Part shown: positions 23,456-32,329 of the stretch, in pieces | Layout: each line of letters begins with the position of its first letter | Numbering within the stretch: position 1 is the stretch's first letter | Origin: Oscillospiraceae bacterium | Lineage (GTDB): Bacteria > Bacillota > Clostridia > Oscillospirales > Ruminococcaceae | Assembly: GCA_021202155.1 (NCBI GenBank) | Contig: JAJQDP010000053.1 | Span: 62,001-126,000 of the forward strand | Length of the DNA: 64,000 bases | Reading direction: 5' to 3' | Translations under genes and position numbers: made by a program | The notes under the pieces: model-generated | Told to the model about the DNA's origin: nothing | What the model saw: only the letters and a program-made list of their open reading frames with translations | Databases searched by the model: none

Positions 23456-23508
23456 AAGCTTGGTATTTTCTGTAGAAACAGTGGTTCAGACCGGAAAGGA
23501 CGGTTTTT

Positions 23509-24360
23509 ATGAAAAGAACACTTGCATTCCTGACAGTTTTTTGCATGATTATCTCTATGACTGCGTGTGGAAACACGGAGGAAGAAAACCCAAGTGGTGA
23601 AGAATCCACCACGTCCTATAACGGAGTTCCCGACAATGTTGTAACAAATACGACTACAAATGAAGCAGAGGCTGTGACCTCTGTAGAGTACACGGAAGCG
23701 GAGACTTCCTCCGAGACCGCGGCGACGGAAGAGACTCCCGAGGTGACCACAACCTCTGATAGCTCCTCAGGAGAAGCTACAACAACCTATGATGAAGATA
23801 CTGTCGAGCTTGATGACGAAGAAGAAGTCACTTACATCCCCGACACTATCGCGATGGACTATCTGACGCTTCTGAATTCAACCCAGGTTCACGCAAAACT
23901 GACCGAGGCTACCTCATACGACGGCGAGACGGTCGTCATGTACGAGCGGGAATATTACATCAGCGGGGTAAATAAAGTATATATCAACAATTCGCAGAAG
24001 ATAGTCATGACCTCTGACACTGTCACGGTCATTGATCTGGACGCCTACACCTACTACAGCTACGCAAGAACCTCGACCGCTTCGGAAATCGAGTTCGGAT
24101 ATAGTAAAGAGTACTACACTCTCGTTTCGACAAGTGAAGAGGACGATTGTGTCATCGAGATCTACTCGGTATCATCAAGAAACAGCACCATCACCTCAAC
24201 CTGGACGTTCTATACTGATGGGACATTCACCGTTGTCGACGAGAACCAGGACTCCGGCTCGTTCACGAGATACTACTTTGAAGTTGCCGACAGCGACGTG
24301 AGCGGGATGGATATGACAATTCCTGATGGACTGACGGAGACTGAGGCGAGTGAGTTTTAA
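23509..24360 (+). CDS. lipoprotein of unknown function
   Basis: 283 aa. Signal peptide with lipobox MTAC (Cys20) after MKRTLAFLTVF. Residues 22-105 are Thr/Glu/Ser-rich, a surface linker. The rest is a strand-rich domain beginning near MDYLTLLNSTQVHAKLTEAT that resembles outer-leaflet LolA/LppX-like sensors only in a general way. GGAAAGGACGG precedes the ATG. No enzyme motif. Single-gene unit with its own promoter. Confidence 0.8.
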   Translation: MKRTLAFLTVFCMIISMTACGNTEEENPSGEESTTSYNGVPDNVVTNTTTNEAEAVTSVEYTEAETSSETAATEETPEVTTTSDSSSGEATTTYDEDTVELDDEEEVTYIPDTIAMDYLTLLNSTQVHAKLTEATSYDGETVVMYEREYYISGVNKVYINNSQKIVMTSDTVTVIDLDAYTYYSYARTSTASEIEFGYSKEYYTLVSTSEEDDCVIEIYSVSSRNSTITSTWTFYTDGTFTVVDENQDSGSFTRYYFEVADSDVSGMDMTIPDGLTETEASEF

Positions 24361-24365
24361 GCAAA

Positions 24366-24400
24366 TTCGTAATTCGTAATGCGTAATTCGTAATTATTAT
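24366..24400. repeat. short ATTCGTAAT/GCGTAATTCGTAAT repeat array
   Basis: Three to four overlapping copies of AATTCGTAAT / AATGCGTAAT between the lipoprotein and cyclophilin genes. The same words, or their complement, recur at 31733-31762, 31829-31858 and 48633-48665. Confidence 0.75.
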
Positions 24401-24415
24401 GAGGAGGAATACACT

Positions 24416-24901
24416 ATGGTAGTAATTGAAATGGAAGACGGCGGGAAGATTAAGATTGAGCTTTGCCCCAAGGAAGCCCCGCTTACTGTTGCTAACTTTG
24501 AGAAGCTTGTAAATGAGCACTTCTATGATGGGCTCATCTTCCACAGAGTCATCCGAAACTTTATGATTCAGGGCGGCGACCCAACCGGCACGGGTGCTGG
24601 CGGTTCAAGCGAGAATATCCGCGGAGAATTTAAGCTCAACGGCGTCAACAACACCCTCAAGCACACAAGAGGAACCATCTCAATGGCAAGGTCTCAGAGC
24701 CCGGATTCCGCTTCTTCGCAGTTCTTTATCGTCCACAAGGATTCACTCTATCTTGACGGCTCATATGCCGCTTTCGGAACGGTTGTCGAGGGAATGGACG
24801 TTGTCGACAGAATCGCCTCGGTCAAGACAGACATCAACGACAGACCGGTAGTTCCACAGAGAATCAAGACAATAAGAATCGAGAACTATTTTGATCAATG
24901 A
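24416..24901 (+). CDS. peptidyl-prolyl cis-trans isomerase, cyclophilin type
   Basis: 161 aa, a single cyclophilin domain without signal peptide, so cytoplasmic. Active-site segments are FHRVIRNFMIQGGDPTGTGA (catalytic Arg, Gln) and GTISMARSQSPDSASSQFFI. Catalyses proline isomerisation during protein folding. GAGGAGG lies upstream. uvrC follows after 26 bases. Confidence 0.97.
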   Translation: MVVIEMEDGGKIKIELCPKEAPLTVANFEKLVNEHFYDGLIFHRVIRNFMIQGGDPTGTGAGGSSENIRGEFKLNGVNNTLKHTRGTISMARSQSPDSASSQFFIVHKDSLYLDGSYAAFGTVVEGMDVVDRIASVKTDINDRPVVPQRIKTIRIENYFDQ

Positions 24902-24927
24902 CTTCAGGCAAAGGGAGAAAATAGGTC

Positions 24928-26778
24928 ATGCGCGTTACCATAGAGGATAACCCGAGGCTTGAATACCTCCGGGAGAAGACCCGGGGGCTCACCACCTCGC
25001 CCGGGTGCTACATCATGAAGAACCACGCCGGGACTATCATCTACATCGGCAAGGCGAAAAATCTCCGTAACCGTGTGCAGACCTACTTCCACGACAACGA
25101 CCATCTCCCGAAGGTTGCGAAGATGGTCTCGAATGTCTGGGATTATGACTTCATCTGCACTTCAAGTGACTATGAAGCACTCGTCTTAGAAGCCTCCCTT
25201 ATAAAACAGCACAAGCCGAAATATAATATTCTCTTAAAGGACGACAAGGGCTATTCCTACATCAAGATTTCGGATGAGGAGTACCCCAGAATCACACGCG
25301 AGATGCAGAAAAAAGGTCCTGGCACATTCATCGGTCCATACACAAGCGGGCTCACCTCGAGCCAGACTGTCGAGGAAGTCAACCGGGTATTCATGCTCCC
25401 GACCTGCAAGAGGGTGTTCCCGAGGGATTTCGGGAAGGGACGACCCTGCCTCAACTTCCAGATAAAGCGGTGCATCGGGCTCTGCCGGGGGTGCTTCTCG
25501 AAAGAGGACTACGCCGAGATTATCGACCAGGCGGTGGACTACATCAAAAGCGGCAGTAAGCAGTCGGTCGAGGCTCTTACAGAAGAGATGAACCGGCTCT
25601 CGGAGAATCTTGAGTTCGAGAAGGCGGCAGTACTCCGCGACAGAATCGCCGCAATCACTCGCTCCGCCGACACACAGAAGATTTTCGAGGAGAACATGCC
25701 CGACACGGACATTTTCGCCATGGCGAAAAACGGCGGAATCACCTGCATATCTGTGCTCAACTACCGCTTGGGCAGGCTCTATGACAAGCAGGATTTCATC
25801 TTAGGCGAGACCACCGACGACATCTCCACCCGTGAGGAGTTCCTGATTCAGTACTACGACCGGGCAGTGAAGATTCCGAGGGAAATTTACATCGATGAAG
25901 AGCTGAGGGAGACCGACAACCTGAGGCGTTACCTTGCCGAAAAGTCGGGACACGCTGTCAGCATCGCGAACCCGAAGCGCGGAGAGATGAAGAGCCTGCT
26001 CTCCCTTGCCGAGAAGAACGCGGTTGAACAGCTTTCTGTCAGAATCGGAAGAACCGGCAAGGAAGTTGCCGTTCTTGAAGAGCTTGGCGAGCTACTTGGT
26101 CTTAAGAAGACGCCGAACTATATCGAATGCTACGACATCTCGAACCTTGGCTCAACCGACATGGTCGCAGGAATGGTCGTAATGGACAAGTGCCGGTTCG
26201 CGAAGAAGTACTATAAGAAATTCAACATCAAAACTGTCGCCGAGCAGAACGACTACGCAAGTATGCGCGAGGTCATCTCAAGGCGGCTTGAGAACTACCT
26301 TGACCCCGATTGCGAGGACGAAGGCTTCAAGAGGCTTCCCGATGTCATCTTTTTGGACGGCGGAAAGGGTCACGTTTCGGCTGTACTGCCGCTTCTTGAG
26401 GAATATCATCTCGACATCCCGCTTTTCGGTCTCGTCAAGGACAACAAGCACCACACGAGGGCTGTCGTCACGGCAGACGGGAGCGAAATCCAGATTTCAA
26501 AGTCCCGCTCGGTGTTCGCACTCTTAACAAACCTCCAGGACGAGGTGCACAGATACACTATCACATTCCAGAAGCAGAAGCGTTCAACCCACACCCACGA
26601 GACGGAGCTCACAAAAATTTACGGCATCGGCGAGAAGAAAGCGCAGGCGTTACTCAACGAATTCAAGACCAAGCAACAGCTCAAGTCGGCGACGATTGAG
26701 GACATAGCGGCGGTTATGAAGATAAGCCCCGAGAAAGCTCGGGAAGTAAAAGAGAAGTTCATAGACGAACTTCAATAG
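24928..26778 (+). CDS. uvrC: excinuclease ABC subunit C
   Basis: 616 aa. Makes the two incisions in nucleotide excision repair with UvrB. Domains: GIY-YIG nuclease at the N-terminus (GCYIMKNHAGTIIYIGKAKN), a Cys-bearing region, a UVR motif that binds UvrB (EEMNRLSENLEFEKAAVLRD, near 210-235), an RNase H-like nuclease domain with ECYDISNLGSTDMVAGMVVM, and C-terminal helix-hairpin-helix repeats (IYGIGEKKAQALL). Downstream genes rsmD, coaD and others lie in the same direction. Confidence 0.98.
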   Translation: MRVTIEDNPRLEYLREKTRGLTTSPGCYIMKNHAGTIIYIGKAKNLRNRVQTYFHDNDHLPKVAKMVSNVWDYDFICTSSDYEALVLEASLIKQHKPKYNILLKDDKGYSYIKISDEEYPRITREMQKKGPGTFIGPYTSGLTSSQTVEEVNRVFMLPTCKRVFPRDFGKGRPCLNFQIKRCIGLCRGCFSKEDYAEIIDQAVDYIKSGSKQSVEALTEEMNRLSENLEFEKAAVLRDRIAAITRSADTQKIFEENMPDTDIFAMAKNGGITCISVLNYRLGRLYDKQDFILGETTDDISTREEFLIQYYDRAVKIPREIYIDEELRETDNLRRYLAEKSGHAVSIANPKRGEMKSLLSLAEKNAVEQLSVRIGRTGKEVAVLEELGELLGLKKTPNYIECYDISNLGSTDMVAGMVVMDKCRFAKKYYKKFNIKTVAEQNDYASMREVISRRLENYLDPDCEDEGFKRLPDVIFLDGGKGHVSAVLPLLEEYHLDIPLFGLVKDNKHHTRAVVTADGSEIQISKSRSVFALLTNLQDEVHRYTITFQKQKRSTHTHETELTKIYGIGEKKAQALLNEFKTKQQLKSATIEDIAAVMKISPEKAREVKEKFIDELQ

Positions 26779-26821
26779 CGACACCATTTACCACGGCAAA
26801 ATTTCAGGGAAAGGACTTACA

Positions 26822-27502
26822 ATGCAAAAAAAGATACCCGAATACTCAGGCGTTTTAAGAAGCCATATACTCAGCGTACCAGATACAATTTACCAGTGTT
26901 CGGGAATAGTGATTTTCGGCAAGCGGATAAAGTCGCTTGTCTTCTCCACCGACGTGGCTATCATAAAAAATATCAACGCCGACGCTGTCATTGCGGTCTA
27001 TCCGTTCACTCCACAGCCGGTTATCTCCCAGGCGATTATCGAGGTCTCGGACGTTCCGGTTTTCGTCGGAGTCGGAGGCGGAGTTACCGGCGGTGAGCGG
27101 TCGGTGAGGCTTGCAGAGACCGCCGAAAATCAGGGTGCGTTTGCAGTTGTCGTGAATGCTCCCATCGACCCGCAGATTATCACGCAGATAAAAACCAAGA
27201 TAGATATTCCAGTCGTTGCGACCATCGTTTCCGAAAAGCAGGACATCGACCGGCGTATTCAGGCGGGTGCGGACATACTTAACATTGCGGCATCGACAAA
27301 AACTCCGGCTCTTGTCCGGATGATTCGGGAGAAATATCCCGACTTCCCGATTATTGCGACCGGAGGTTCCACGGACGAGTCAATCTCCGAAACCATCGCG
27401 GCGGGAGCGAATGCCATTACCTACACTCCTCCGTCGAACGGAGAGGTTTTCGCGGAATCGATGAGAAAGTACCGCGAAAAATACAATACCGGAAACCAAT
27501 AA
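26822..27502 (+). CDS. TIM-barrel protein of unknown function
   Basis: 226 aa. The alternating strand-helix pattern with VFVGVGGGVTGGERSVRLAE, PVVATIVSEKQDIDRRIQAG and FPIIATGGSTDESISETIAA resembles phosphate-binding TIM barrels such as KDPG aldolase or ThiG-like proteins. I see no decisive catalytic residue. It sits between uvrC and rsmD and may be co-transcribed. Calls such as hydrolase for this group are not backed by chemistry that I know. Confidence 0.6.
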   Translation: MQKKIPEYSGVLRSHILSVPDTIYQCSGIVIFGKRIKSLVFSTDVAIIKNINADAVIAVYPFTPQPVISQAIIEVSDVPVFVGVGGGVTGGERSVRLAETAENQGAFAVVVNAPIDPQIITQIKTKIDIPVVATIVSEKQDIDRRIQAGADILNIAASTKTPALVRMIREKYPDFPIIATGGSTDESISETIAAGANAITYTPPSNGEVFAESMRKYREKYNTGNQ

Positions 27503-27529
27503 AATACAGTAAAGAAAGGCGGCTTGGGT

Positions 27530-28105
27530 ATGAGAGTTATTACCGGCAGTCTGAGAGGAAGAAAGCTCAAAGCCCTTGAGGGCGAAGAGACAAGACCGAC
27601 AACCGACAAAATCAAAGGCACAATATTCTCGATAATTCAGTTCGACATCCCCTACACGAGGGTTTTGGATCTCTATGCGGGAAGCGGACAGCTCGGAATC
27701 GAAGCGTTATCAAGAGGTGCTAATAGTGCAGTTTTTGTTGAGAGAGCCCGCGACGCGGTCGGAATAATAAAAGAGAACGTGAAAGCCTGCAATTTGGGCG
27801 ACAAGTCGAAGATTATCACGACCGACGCTATAAACTATCTCAAGATGGCGGCGAGCGGACGCGAAAAGTTCGACATCATCCTGATGGACCCGCCGTATGA
27901 GGAAGGGCTTACAGAAAAGTCGCTCGAACTCTGCGAGCCGGTCATGAGCGACAGGTGCATAGTCGTCTGCGAACACGAGGCGAAACTTGTTCTGCCGGAG
28001 AAATTCGCAGGGCTCAGGCTGAGGAAACGATACAGTTGCGGCAAAAAGACCGCTCTCAGCGTGTTTATAAAAGATGACGGGGAGGCAGAAAGCGATGAGC
28101 AGTGA
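27530..28105 (+). CDS. rsmD: 16S rRNA (guanine-966-N2)-methyltransferase
   Basis: 191 aa from the ATG at 27530 (AAAGGCGG upstream; a TTG two codons earlier is less likely). Starts MRVITGSLRGRKLKALEGEE with RPTTDKIKGTIFSII, then SAM motif DLYAGSGQLGIEALSRGA and catalytic DPPYEEG. Methylates G966 of 16S rRNA in the assembled small subunit. It overlaps coaD by 11 bases, a very common gene order. Confidence 0.97.
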   Translation: MRVITGSLRGRKLKALEGEETRPTTDKIKGTIFSIIQFDIPYTRVLDLYAGSGQLGIEALSRGANSAVFVERARDAVGIIKENVKACNLGDKSKIITTDAINYLKMAASGREKFDIILMDPPYEEGLTEKSLELCEPVMSDRCIVVCEHEAKLVLPEKFAGLRLRKRYSCGKKTALSVFIKDDGEAESDEQ

Positions 28106-28631
28106 AAGTAAGCCAAGAATTGCGGTCTGCCCAGGAAGCTTCGACCCGGTCACTCTTGGGCACGTGGACATAATCCAGCGTGCGGCGGCTATCTTCGAAA
28201 AGGTGATAGTGCTTGTTTCGATAAACCCGACCAAACAGCCGATGTTTTCGCCGGAAGAGCGGGTCGAAATGATCAGGACTGTGACAAGAAACCTTGACAA
28301 CGTCGAGGTCGAAACTTCCGGCGGGCTACTTGCCGACTTTGTCAAAAAGAGCGGCGCGACGGCTATTGTCAAGGGACTCCGGGCTGTTTCCGACTTTGAG
28401 TATGAATTCCAGATGGCACTTGCCAACAAGAAGCTCTGCCCTGAGGCGGAGACGATATTCCTCGTCACACGCTCGGAAAACATGTATTTAAGCTCGAGCA
28501 TGGTGAAGCAGATTGGCTACTTTGGCGGGGACATATATGACTTCGTGCCGGCTGAAATCCAGGATAAAATTTCCGCAAGACTTTCGGGTCTCGGTGCGGA
28601 CAGAATAACAATTGAAGGAGTAGAAAACTAA
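28095..28631 (+). CDS. coaD: phosphopantetheine adenylyltransferase
   Basis: 178 aa from the ATG at 28095 (GGGGAGG upstream; an earlier in-frame ATG at 28074 has no ribosome site). Nucleotidyltransferase motif CPGSFDPVTLGHVDIIQRAA with TLGH, and YLSSSMVKQIGYFGGD near the C-terminus. Makes dephospho-CoA from 4'-phosphopantetheine and ATP, the penultimate CoA step. Its stop overlaps the ATG of the next gene. Confidence 0.98.
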   Translation: MSSESKPRIAVCPGSFDPVTLGHVDIIQRAAAIFEKVIVLVSINPTKQPMFSPEERVEMIRTVTRNLDNVEVETSGGLLADFVKKSGATAIVKGLRAVSDFEYEFQMALANKKLCPEAETIFLVTRSENMYLSSSMVKQIGYFGGDIYDFVPAEIQDKISARLSGLGADRITIEGVEN

Positions 28632-29110
28632 TGACTATTGATGAAATCCTTGAGATGATGGACGAGATTTTAGATAAGGCGATTACCGTCCCCTTCTCGA
28701 ACAAGAAGAGCTTGGTTGACACCGAACAGCTTCGCGACTGCATCGACAATATCCGCTACAATCTCCCAACAGAGATAAGAAAAGCCAAGGAAATGGTCGC
28801 CGACCGCTCAACTATCATCAAGGAAGCCAACGATAAGGCTGAGCAGATTATCAAGGATGCTGAGGAGAAGGCAAAGAAGATAGTCTCCGAGGAAGAGATT
28901 GTCAAGCAGGCGAGAGCGGCGGCTCAGGACATCACCGCTCAGTCTCATGCTATGGATCTTCAGATAAAGAGAGCCATGGTCGAAAAGCTTGACGGTATTT
29001 TAAGCGACACCGAGAAATCTCTCAACAAGTCACTCAGTGAAGTCAAAGCCGCGCGCGAGACCGTAAAAGCCGCCGGCAAGAAGGTAAGCGACGACCAGGC
29101 TCAGCAGTAA
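28631..29110 (+). CDS. coiled-coil protein linked to coaD
   Basis: 159 aa, almost wholly helical, rich in Ala, Glu, Lys and Asp (IIKDAEEKAKKIVSEEEIVK). The composition resembles ATP synthase stalk or V-type subunit E/H proteins and DivIVA-like coiled coils, and database names for relatives often say ATPase, but no nucleotide motif is present. It is coupled to coaD by a TAATG overlap. Function unknown; a scaffold role is plausible. Confidence 0.75.
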   Translation: MTIDEILEMMDEILDKAITVPFSNKKSLVDTEQLRDCIDNIRYNLPTEIRKAKEMVADRSTIIKEANDKAEQIIKDAEEKAKKIVSEEEIVKQARAAAQDITAQSHAMDLQIKRAMVEKLDGILSDTEKSLNKSLSEVKAARETVKAAGKKVSDDQAQQ

Positions 29111-29221
29111 CAATCCTACCGGCTCGGGTAGTTCCGAGAACGATTGCGGAAATTTGTATTTCAGTGGCGGACAGTTGCACTCCCGGGAAAGAAATTTTTT
29201 GGATTTTCCCGAAGAAATCTG

Positions 29222-29250
29222 TTGACTATGGGCGCGCAAAATAATATAAT
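29222..29250 (+). promoter_or_regulatory. sigma-A promoter of the aspartate kinase gene
   Basis: TTGACT (29222-29227), a 17-bp spacer and TATAAT (29245-29250). The 29111-29221 interval holds a small CTACC/GGTAG hairpin and a CGGGAAA/TTTCCCG hairpin, either of which may end the upstream operon. The leader of about 60 nt is too short for a lysine riboswitch. Confidence 0.8.
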
Positions 29251-29318
29251 GTTATGAGCCGTCTTGTGAGGGCTTTTCCTTCATGAGCAGGCAAACATAA
29301 CGCAAGGGAGATTTCAGT

Positions 29319-30644
29319 GTGTCAGTAAAAGTAGTCAAGTTTGGCGGAAGTTCTTTGGCAGACGCCAACCAGTTCATAAAGGTTGCAAATATAATAAAAG
29401 CCGACCCTGCAAGAAGGTATGTTGTCCCGTCAGCTCCCGGAAAGAGAAGCTCAAAGGACACGAAAGTCACCGACATGCTCTATGCATGTTACGACATGGC
29501 TACCCGCGGCGGAGACTTTGAAGGGATGTTCTCTGCCATAAAGAGCCGGTATATGGATATAATCGAGGGCTTGGGTCTTGACATGAGCTTAGATGAGGAA
29601 TTCGAGACCATCGAGCGCGGCTTCAAGGCAAGAGCAGGCAGAGATTATGCCGCTTCAAGAGGAGAATACCTGAACGGCAAAATCCTGGCGGAGTACTTAG
29701 GCTTTGCATTCGTCGATGCGGCGGAGGTCATCTTCTTCGCGAACGACTCAAAATTAAAGCTTGAGGAGACCTGCCACGCAGTCAAGGAGCGTCTTGACGA
29801 GGTCGGAAATGCAGTTATCCCCGGCTTCTACGGCTCAATGCCGAACGATACCATCAAGACCTTCTCGCGCGGAGGCTCGGACATCACCGGCTCTATCGTT
29901 GCGGCGGCTATGGGCGTGGATTTGTATGAAAACTGGACTGACGTTTCAGGCTTCTTAGTCTGCGACCCCCGCATTGTCCCCGACCCTGTCCCGATAAAGA
30001 CTATAACCTATCAGGAACTGCGAGAGCTCTCATATATGGGAGCAGGAGTTCTGCACGAGGATGCTATCTTCCCTGTCCGCCGTTCCTGCATACCGATAAA
30101 TATCCGCAACACTAATAAGCCGGACGACCCGGGAACCATGATTGTCGAGAACGACGGCGGAGATTCGAGCCAATATGTCATCACCGGAATTGCCGGGCAC
30201 TGCGGCTTTGTCACCGTCACAATCGAAAAGGATATGATGAACTCCGAGCTCGGCTTCGGACGAAGGGTTCTGGAAGTATTCGAGACCTATGGCATCTCGT
30301 TCGAGCACATGCCATCTGGAATCGACACAATGAGCATCGTCGTCCACAAGAGCGAGTACGAGGAGAAGGAAGAGCAGATTATCCGCGCTCTTGAGAGAAC
30401 CGTTCACCCAGACAGAATCGACGTCGACAGAGATGTCGCGCTTGTCGCTGTCGTCGGACGCGGAATGAGAAAACAGCGCGGTACTGCGGCAAGGATATTC
30501 GCGGCTTTGGCTCATGCCAAGGTCAATGTCAAGATGATAGACCAGGGCTCAAGCGAGCTTAACATCATCGTGGGAATCTCAAACGAGGACTTTGAGACCT
30601 CCATCAAGGCTATCTACGACATTTTCGTAACCCAGAATCTATAA
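29319..30644 (+). CDS. aspartate kinase
   Basis: 441 aa from a GTG start (AGGGAGA upstream). N-terminal kinase motif VKVVKFGGSSLADANQFIKV, FSRGGSDITGSIVAAAM for the aspartate site, then two ACT domains for feedback control (ITGIAGHCGFVTVTIEKDMM and VALVAVVGRGMRKQRGTAAR). First step of the lysine, methionine, threonine and isoleucine branch. The partner homoserine dehydrogenase lies at 47-48 kb. Confidence 0.97.
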   Translation: MSVKVVKFGGSSLADANQFIKVANIIKADPARRYVVPSAPGKRSSKDTKVTDMLYACYDMATRGGDFEGMFSAIKSRYMDIIEGLGLDMSLDEEFETIERGFKARAGRDYAASRGEYLNGKILAEYLGFAFVDAAEVIFFANDSKLKLEETCHAVKERLDEVGNAVIPGFYGSMPNDTIKTFSRGGSDITGSIVAAAMGVDLYENWTDVSGFLVCDPRIVPDPVPIKTITYQELRELSYMGAGVLHEDAIFPVRRSCIPINIRNTNKPDDPGTMIVENDGGDSSQYVITGIAGHCGFVTVTIEKDMMNSELGFGRRVLEVFETYGISFEHMPSGIDTMSIVVHKSEYEEKEEQIIRALERTVHPDRIDVDRDVALVAVVGRGMRKQRGTAARIFAALAHAKVNVKMIDQGSSELNIIVGISNEDFETSIKAIYDIFVTQNL

Positions 30645-30660
30645 CAGTTGAAGGAAGGCG

Positions 30661-31728
30661 ATGTCTACGAAAACTGTTCTGAATAAAATAGTGGCAGTTT
30701 TCACCGCCTGCCTGATTTTGATAACTCTCTTCACCGGTTGCTCTGATGTCAGAAATGATACTGAGGTTGTGTCGGAGGACGTCACCGAGGAGGTAACCAC
30801 CTCCGCTCCCGACCCGGAAGACGTTATCTCCATCTCGGGAGCCAAGCACGACGGCAACTTCTATGGAAGCTTCCTTACAATGGTTCTCAGTTCAAGCGAC
30901 ACAAGCAGTTACCCGATGGCATACATCATGCACTCCTACTCGGAAATTGAGGAGTACTACTACGCCACTGAAAAGAGCTATTCCTTCGGTGCCCGGTTCA
31001 CAATCACCATGGCGTCCTTCACGGACGATTTCTTTGAGGATAATGACGTTTTCATCGTCGTCATCAGTGAGCCGTCGATATATGTCAGCCACACGGTCGA
31101 CAGCATGGAGCTCTTCGAGGACGGTTCATTCAGGATAAATCTTACGAGACACATTCCCGAGAACGCGGCTCGGAGCGACGGGACGATATATCATCTTGTG
31201 TTCACTGCTCCAAAGGGCGGCTTCGACGACGTAGACGTGAATAACATCTCTGTCGAGGTGACCGAGATAATCGACGAGGAAAACATGGGTGCTTATGACT
31301 CGGAAAGATTCACCTATGTCTACCCGGAATACTGGGCTTTCAACTTCAGAACTCCCGCACTGGTGGAAGATGTCAGCGCGCACGTCGACACTCTTGAAAC
31401 CTACGAGGAAATGCTTGGATTCTACGAGACCTACAAGGGAGATTTCGACCTTGACACTTTGTTTGTGAAGTACTTCGGTGCAGTATTCGACGAGGAGATG
31501 TTCGAGGAGTACGTCCTTCTTGTGATGGTCTTCCCGTTTGATAAGACCCTCCCCAAGCCTGAGGTCTCTGACGTATTCATCTATAACCGCCAGATTTTCG
31601 TGACAATAGATAACCTCACCTACGATTTCGACGAGGCGAACGAACAGTGGTATCTCTTAGCGGTCGCAGTCGACAAGAGCAGTCTTGAGAATGTGAATCT
31701 TGATGCGATTAATATTGGGGCGGGATAA
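30661..31728 (+). CDS. lipoprotein of unknown function
   Basis: 355 aa. Signal peptide with lipobox LFTGC (Cys near 27). An acidic Thr/Val linker precedes a globular, aromatic-rich, acidic region with no motif I recognise. It lies 16 bases after the aspartate kinase gene, but AAGGAAGG and the different nature suggest chance rather than function. Secreted and membrane-anchored by prediction. Confidence 0.75.
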   Translation: MSTKTVLNKIVAVFTACLILITLFTGCSDVRNDTEVVSEDVTEEVTTSAPDPEDVISISGAKHDGNFYGSFLTMVLSSSDTSSYPMAYIMHSYSEIEEYYYATEKSYSFGARFTITMASFTDDFFEDNDVFIVVISEPSIYVSHTVDSMELFEDGSFRINLTRHIPENAARSDGTIYHLVFTAPKGGFDDVDVNNISVEVTEIIDEENMGAYDSERFTYVYPEYWAFNFRTPALVEDVSAHVDTLETYEEMLGFYETYKGDFDLDTLFVKYFGAVFDEEMFEEYVLLVMVFPFDKTLPKPEVSDVFIYNRQIFVTIDNLTYDFDEANEQWYLLAVAVDKSSLENVNLDAINIGAG

Positions 31729-31732
31729 ATTT

Positions 31733-31860
31733 AATGCGTAATTCGTAATGCGAAATGCGTAATTACGCTTGTATGACAGATAAAAAGTCGCACAATCCAC
31801 TTAAAATAGTCGCCGGAGGCGACACCACAATTACGCATTACGAATTACGCATTACGAATA
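31733..31860. repeat. inverted pair of GCGTAATTCGTAAT arrays flanking a GTCGCC/GGCGAC hairpin
   Basis: The left array (31733-31762) and the right array (31829-31858) are inverted relative to each other, as TAATGCGTAATTCGTAATGC versus GCATTACGAATTACGCATTA. Between them lies GTCGCC-GGA-GGCGAC. The whole could fold as a long stem and looks like a miniature repeat element. Confidence 0.7.
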
Positions 31861-31869
31861 AAAAAATGC

Positions 31870-31898
31870 TTGCATTTCTTTTTGCGTTGTGCTATAAT
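31870..31898 (+). promoter_or_regulatory. sigma-A promoter of rpmE
   Basis: TTGCAT (31870-31875), a 17-bp spacer and TATAAT (31893-31898). Confidence 0.78.
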
Positions 31899-32011
31899 AG
31901 TCATCGTCGAAAACTGCGTTGGCAGTTCTATAATGTAAATTCCATAGTACTACTGTCTGAACTTAGGAAGATGGGCTACTATGTTTATAAGTTCAGAAAG
32001 GAGGAAATCTC
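31899..32011 (+). promoter_or_regulatory. structured leader of rpmE, candidate L31 autoregulatory element
   Basis: Two hairpins: AACTGC-GTTG-GCAGTT (31912-31927) and CTGAACTTA-N22-TAAGTTCAG (31957-31996), the latter ending three bases before AGGAGG. Ribosomal protein L31 leaders are known in Firmicutes; whether this one matches that family needs a covariance search. Confidence 0.6.
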
Positions 32012-32227
32012 ATGGCTAAGGAAGGAATTCATCCTAACTACCAGCAAACAACTATCACTTGTGCATGTGGCAATGTAATCCACACCGGTTCCACCAAGAA
32101 GGACATCAAGGTTGAAATTTGCTCAAAGTGCCATCCGTTCTTCACCGGCAAGCAGAAGCTTGTAGACACCGGCGGACGTGTTGACAGATTCAACAAGCGT
32201 TACGGTCTCAACAAGGACAACAAGTAA
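32012..32227 (+). CDS. rpmE: 50S ribosomal protein L31
   Basis: 71 aa, starting [20 protein letters not shown] and containing [20 protein letters not shown]. The CxC and CxxC cysteines make this the zinc-binding C+ form. GGAGG lies at normal distance. Single-gene unit with its own promoter and structured leader. Confidence 0.98.
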   Translation: MAKEGIHPNYQQTTITCACGNVIHTGSTKKDIKVEICSKCHPFFTGKQKLVDTGGRVDRFNKRYGLNKDNK

Positions 32228-32329
32228 TTCTTGTGAACGAAAAGTAAGTTGCTTAGTAGATGTGCATCAGCGGCAAACGGAAACCCGGTTTGCCGCTTTG
32301 TTCGTTCGCAGACTTCAGGGGGTATCATC

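Noticed and set aside
23348-23508. SigG promoter of spoVAD
   Set aside because: A CATAAATTA -10-like word is present, but no suitable -35 lies at the right distance, so I do not report it.
29251-29318. lysine riboswitch before aspartate kinase
   Set aside because: Only about 60 nt lie between promoter and start; the lysine riboswitch needs about 170 nt with conserved AGAGGNGC-type elements not seen.
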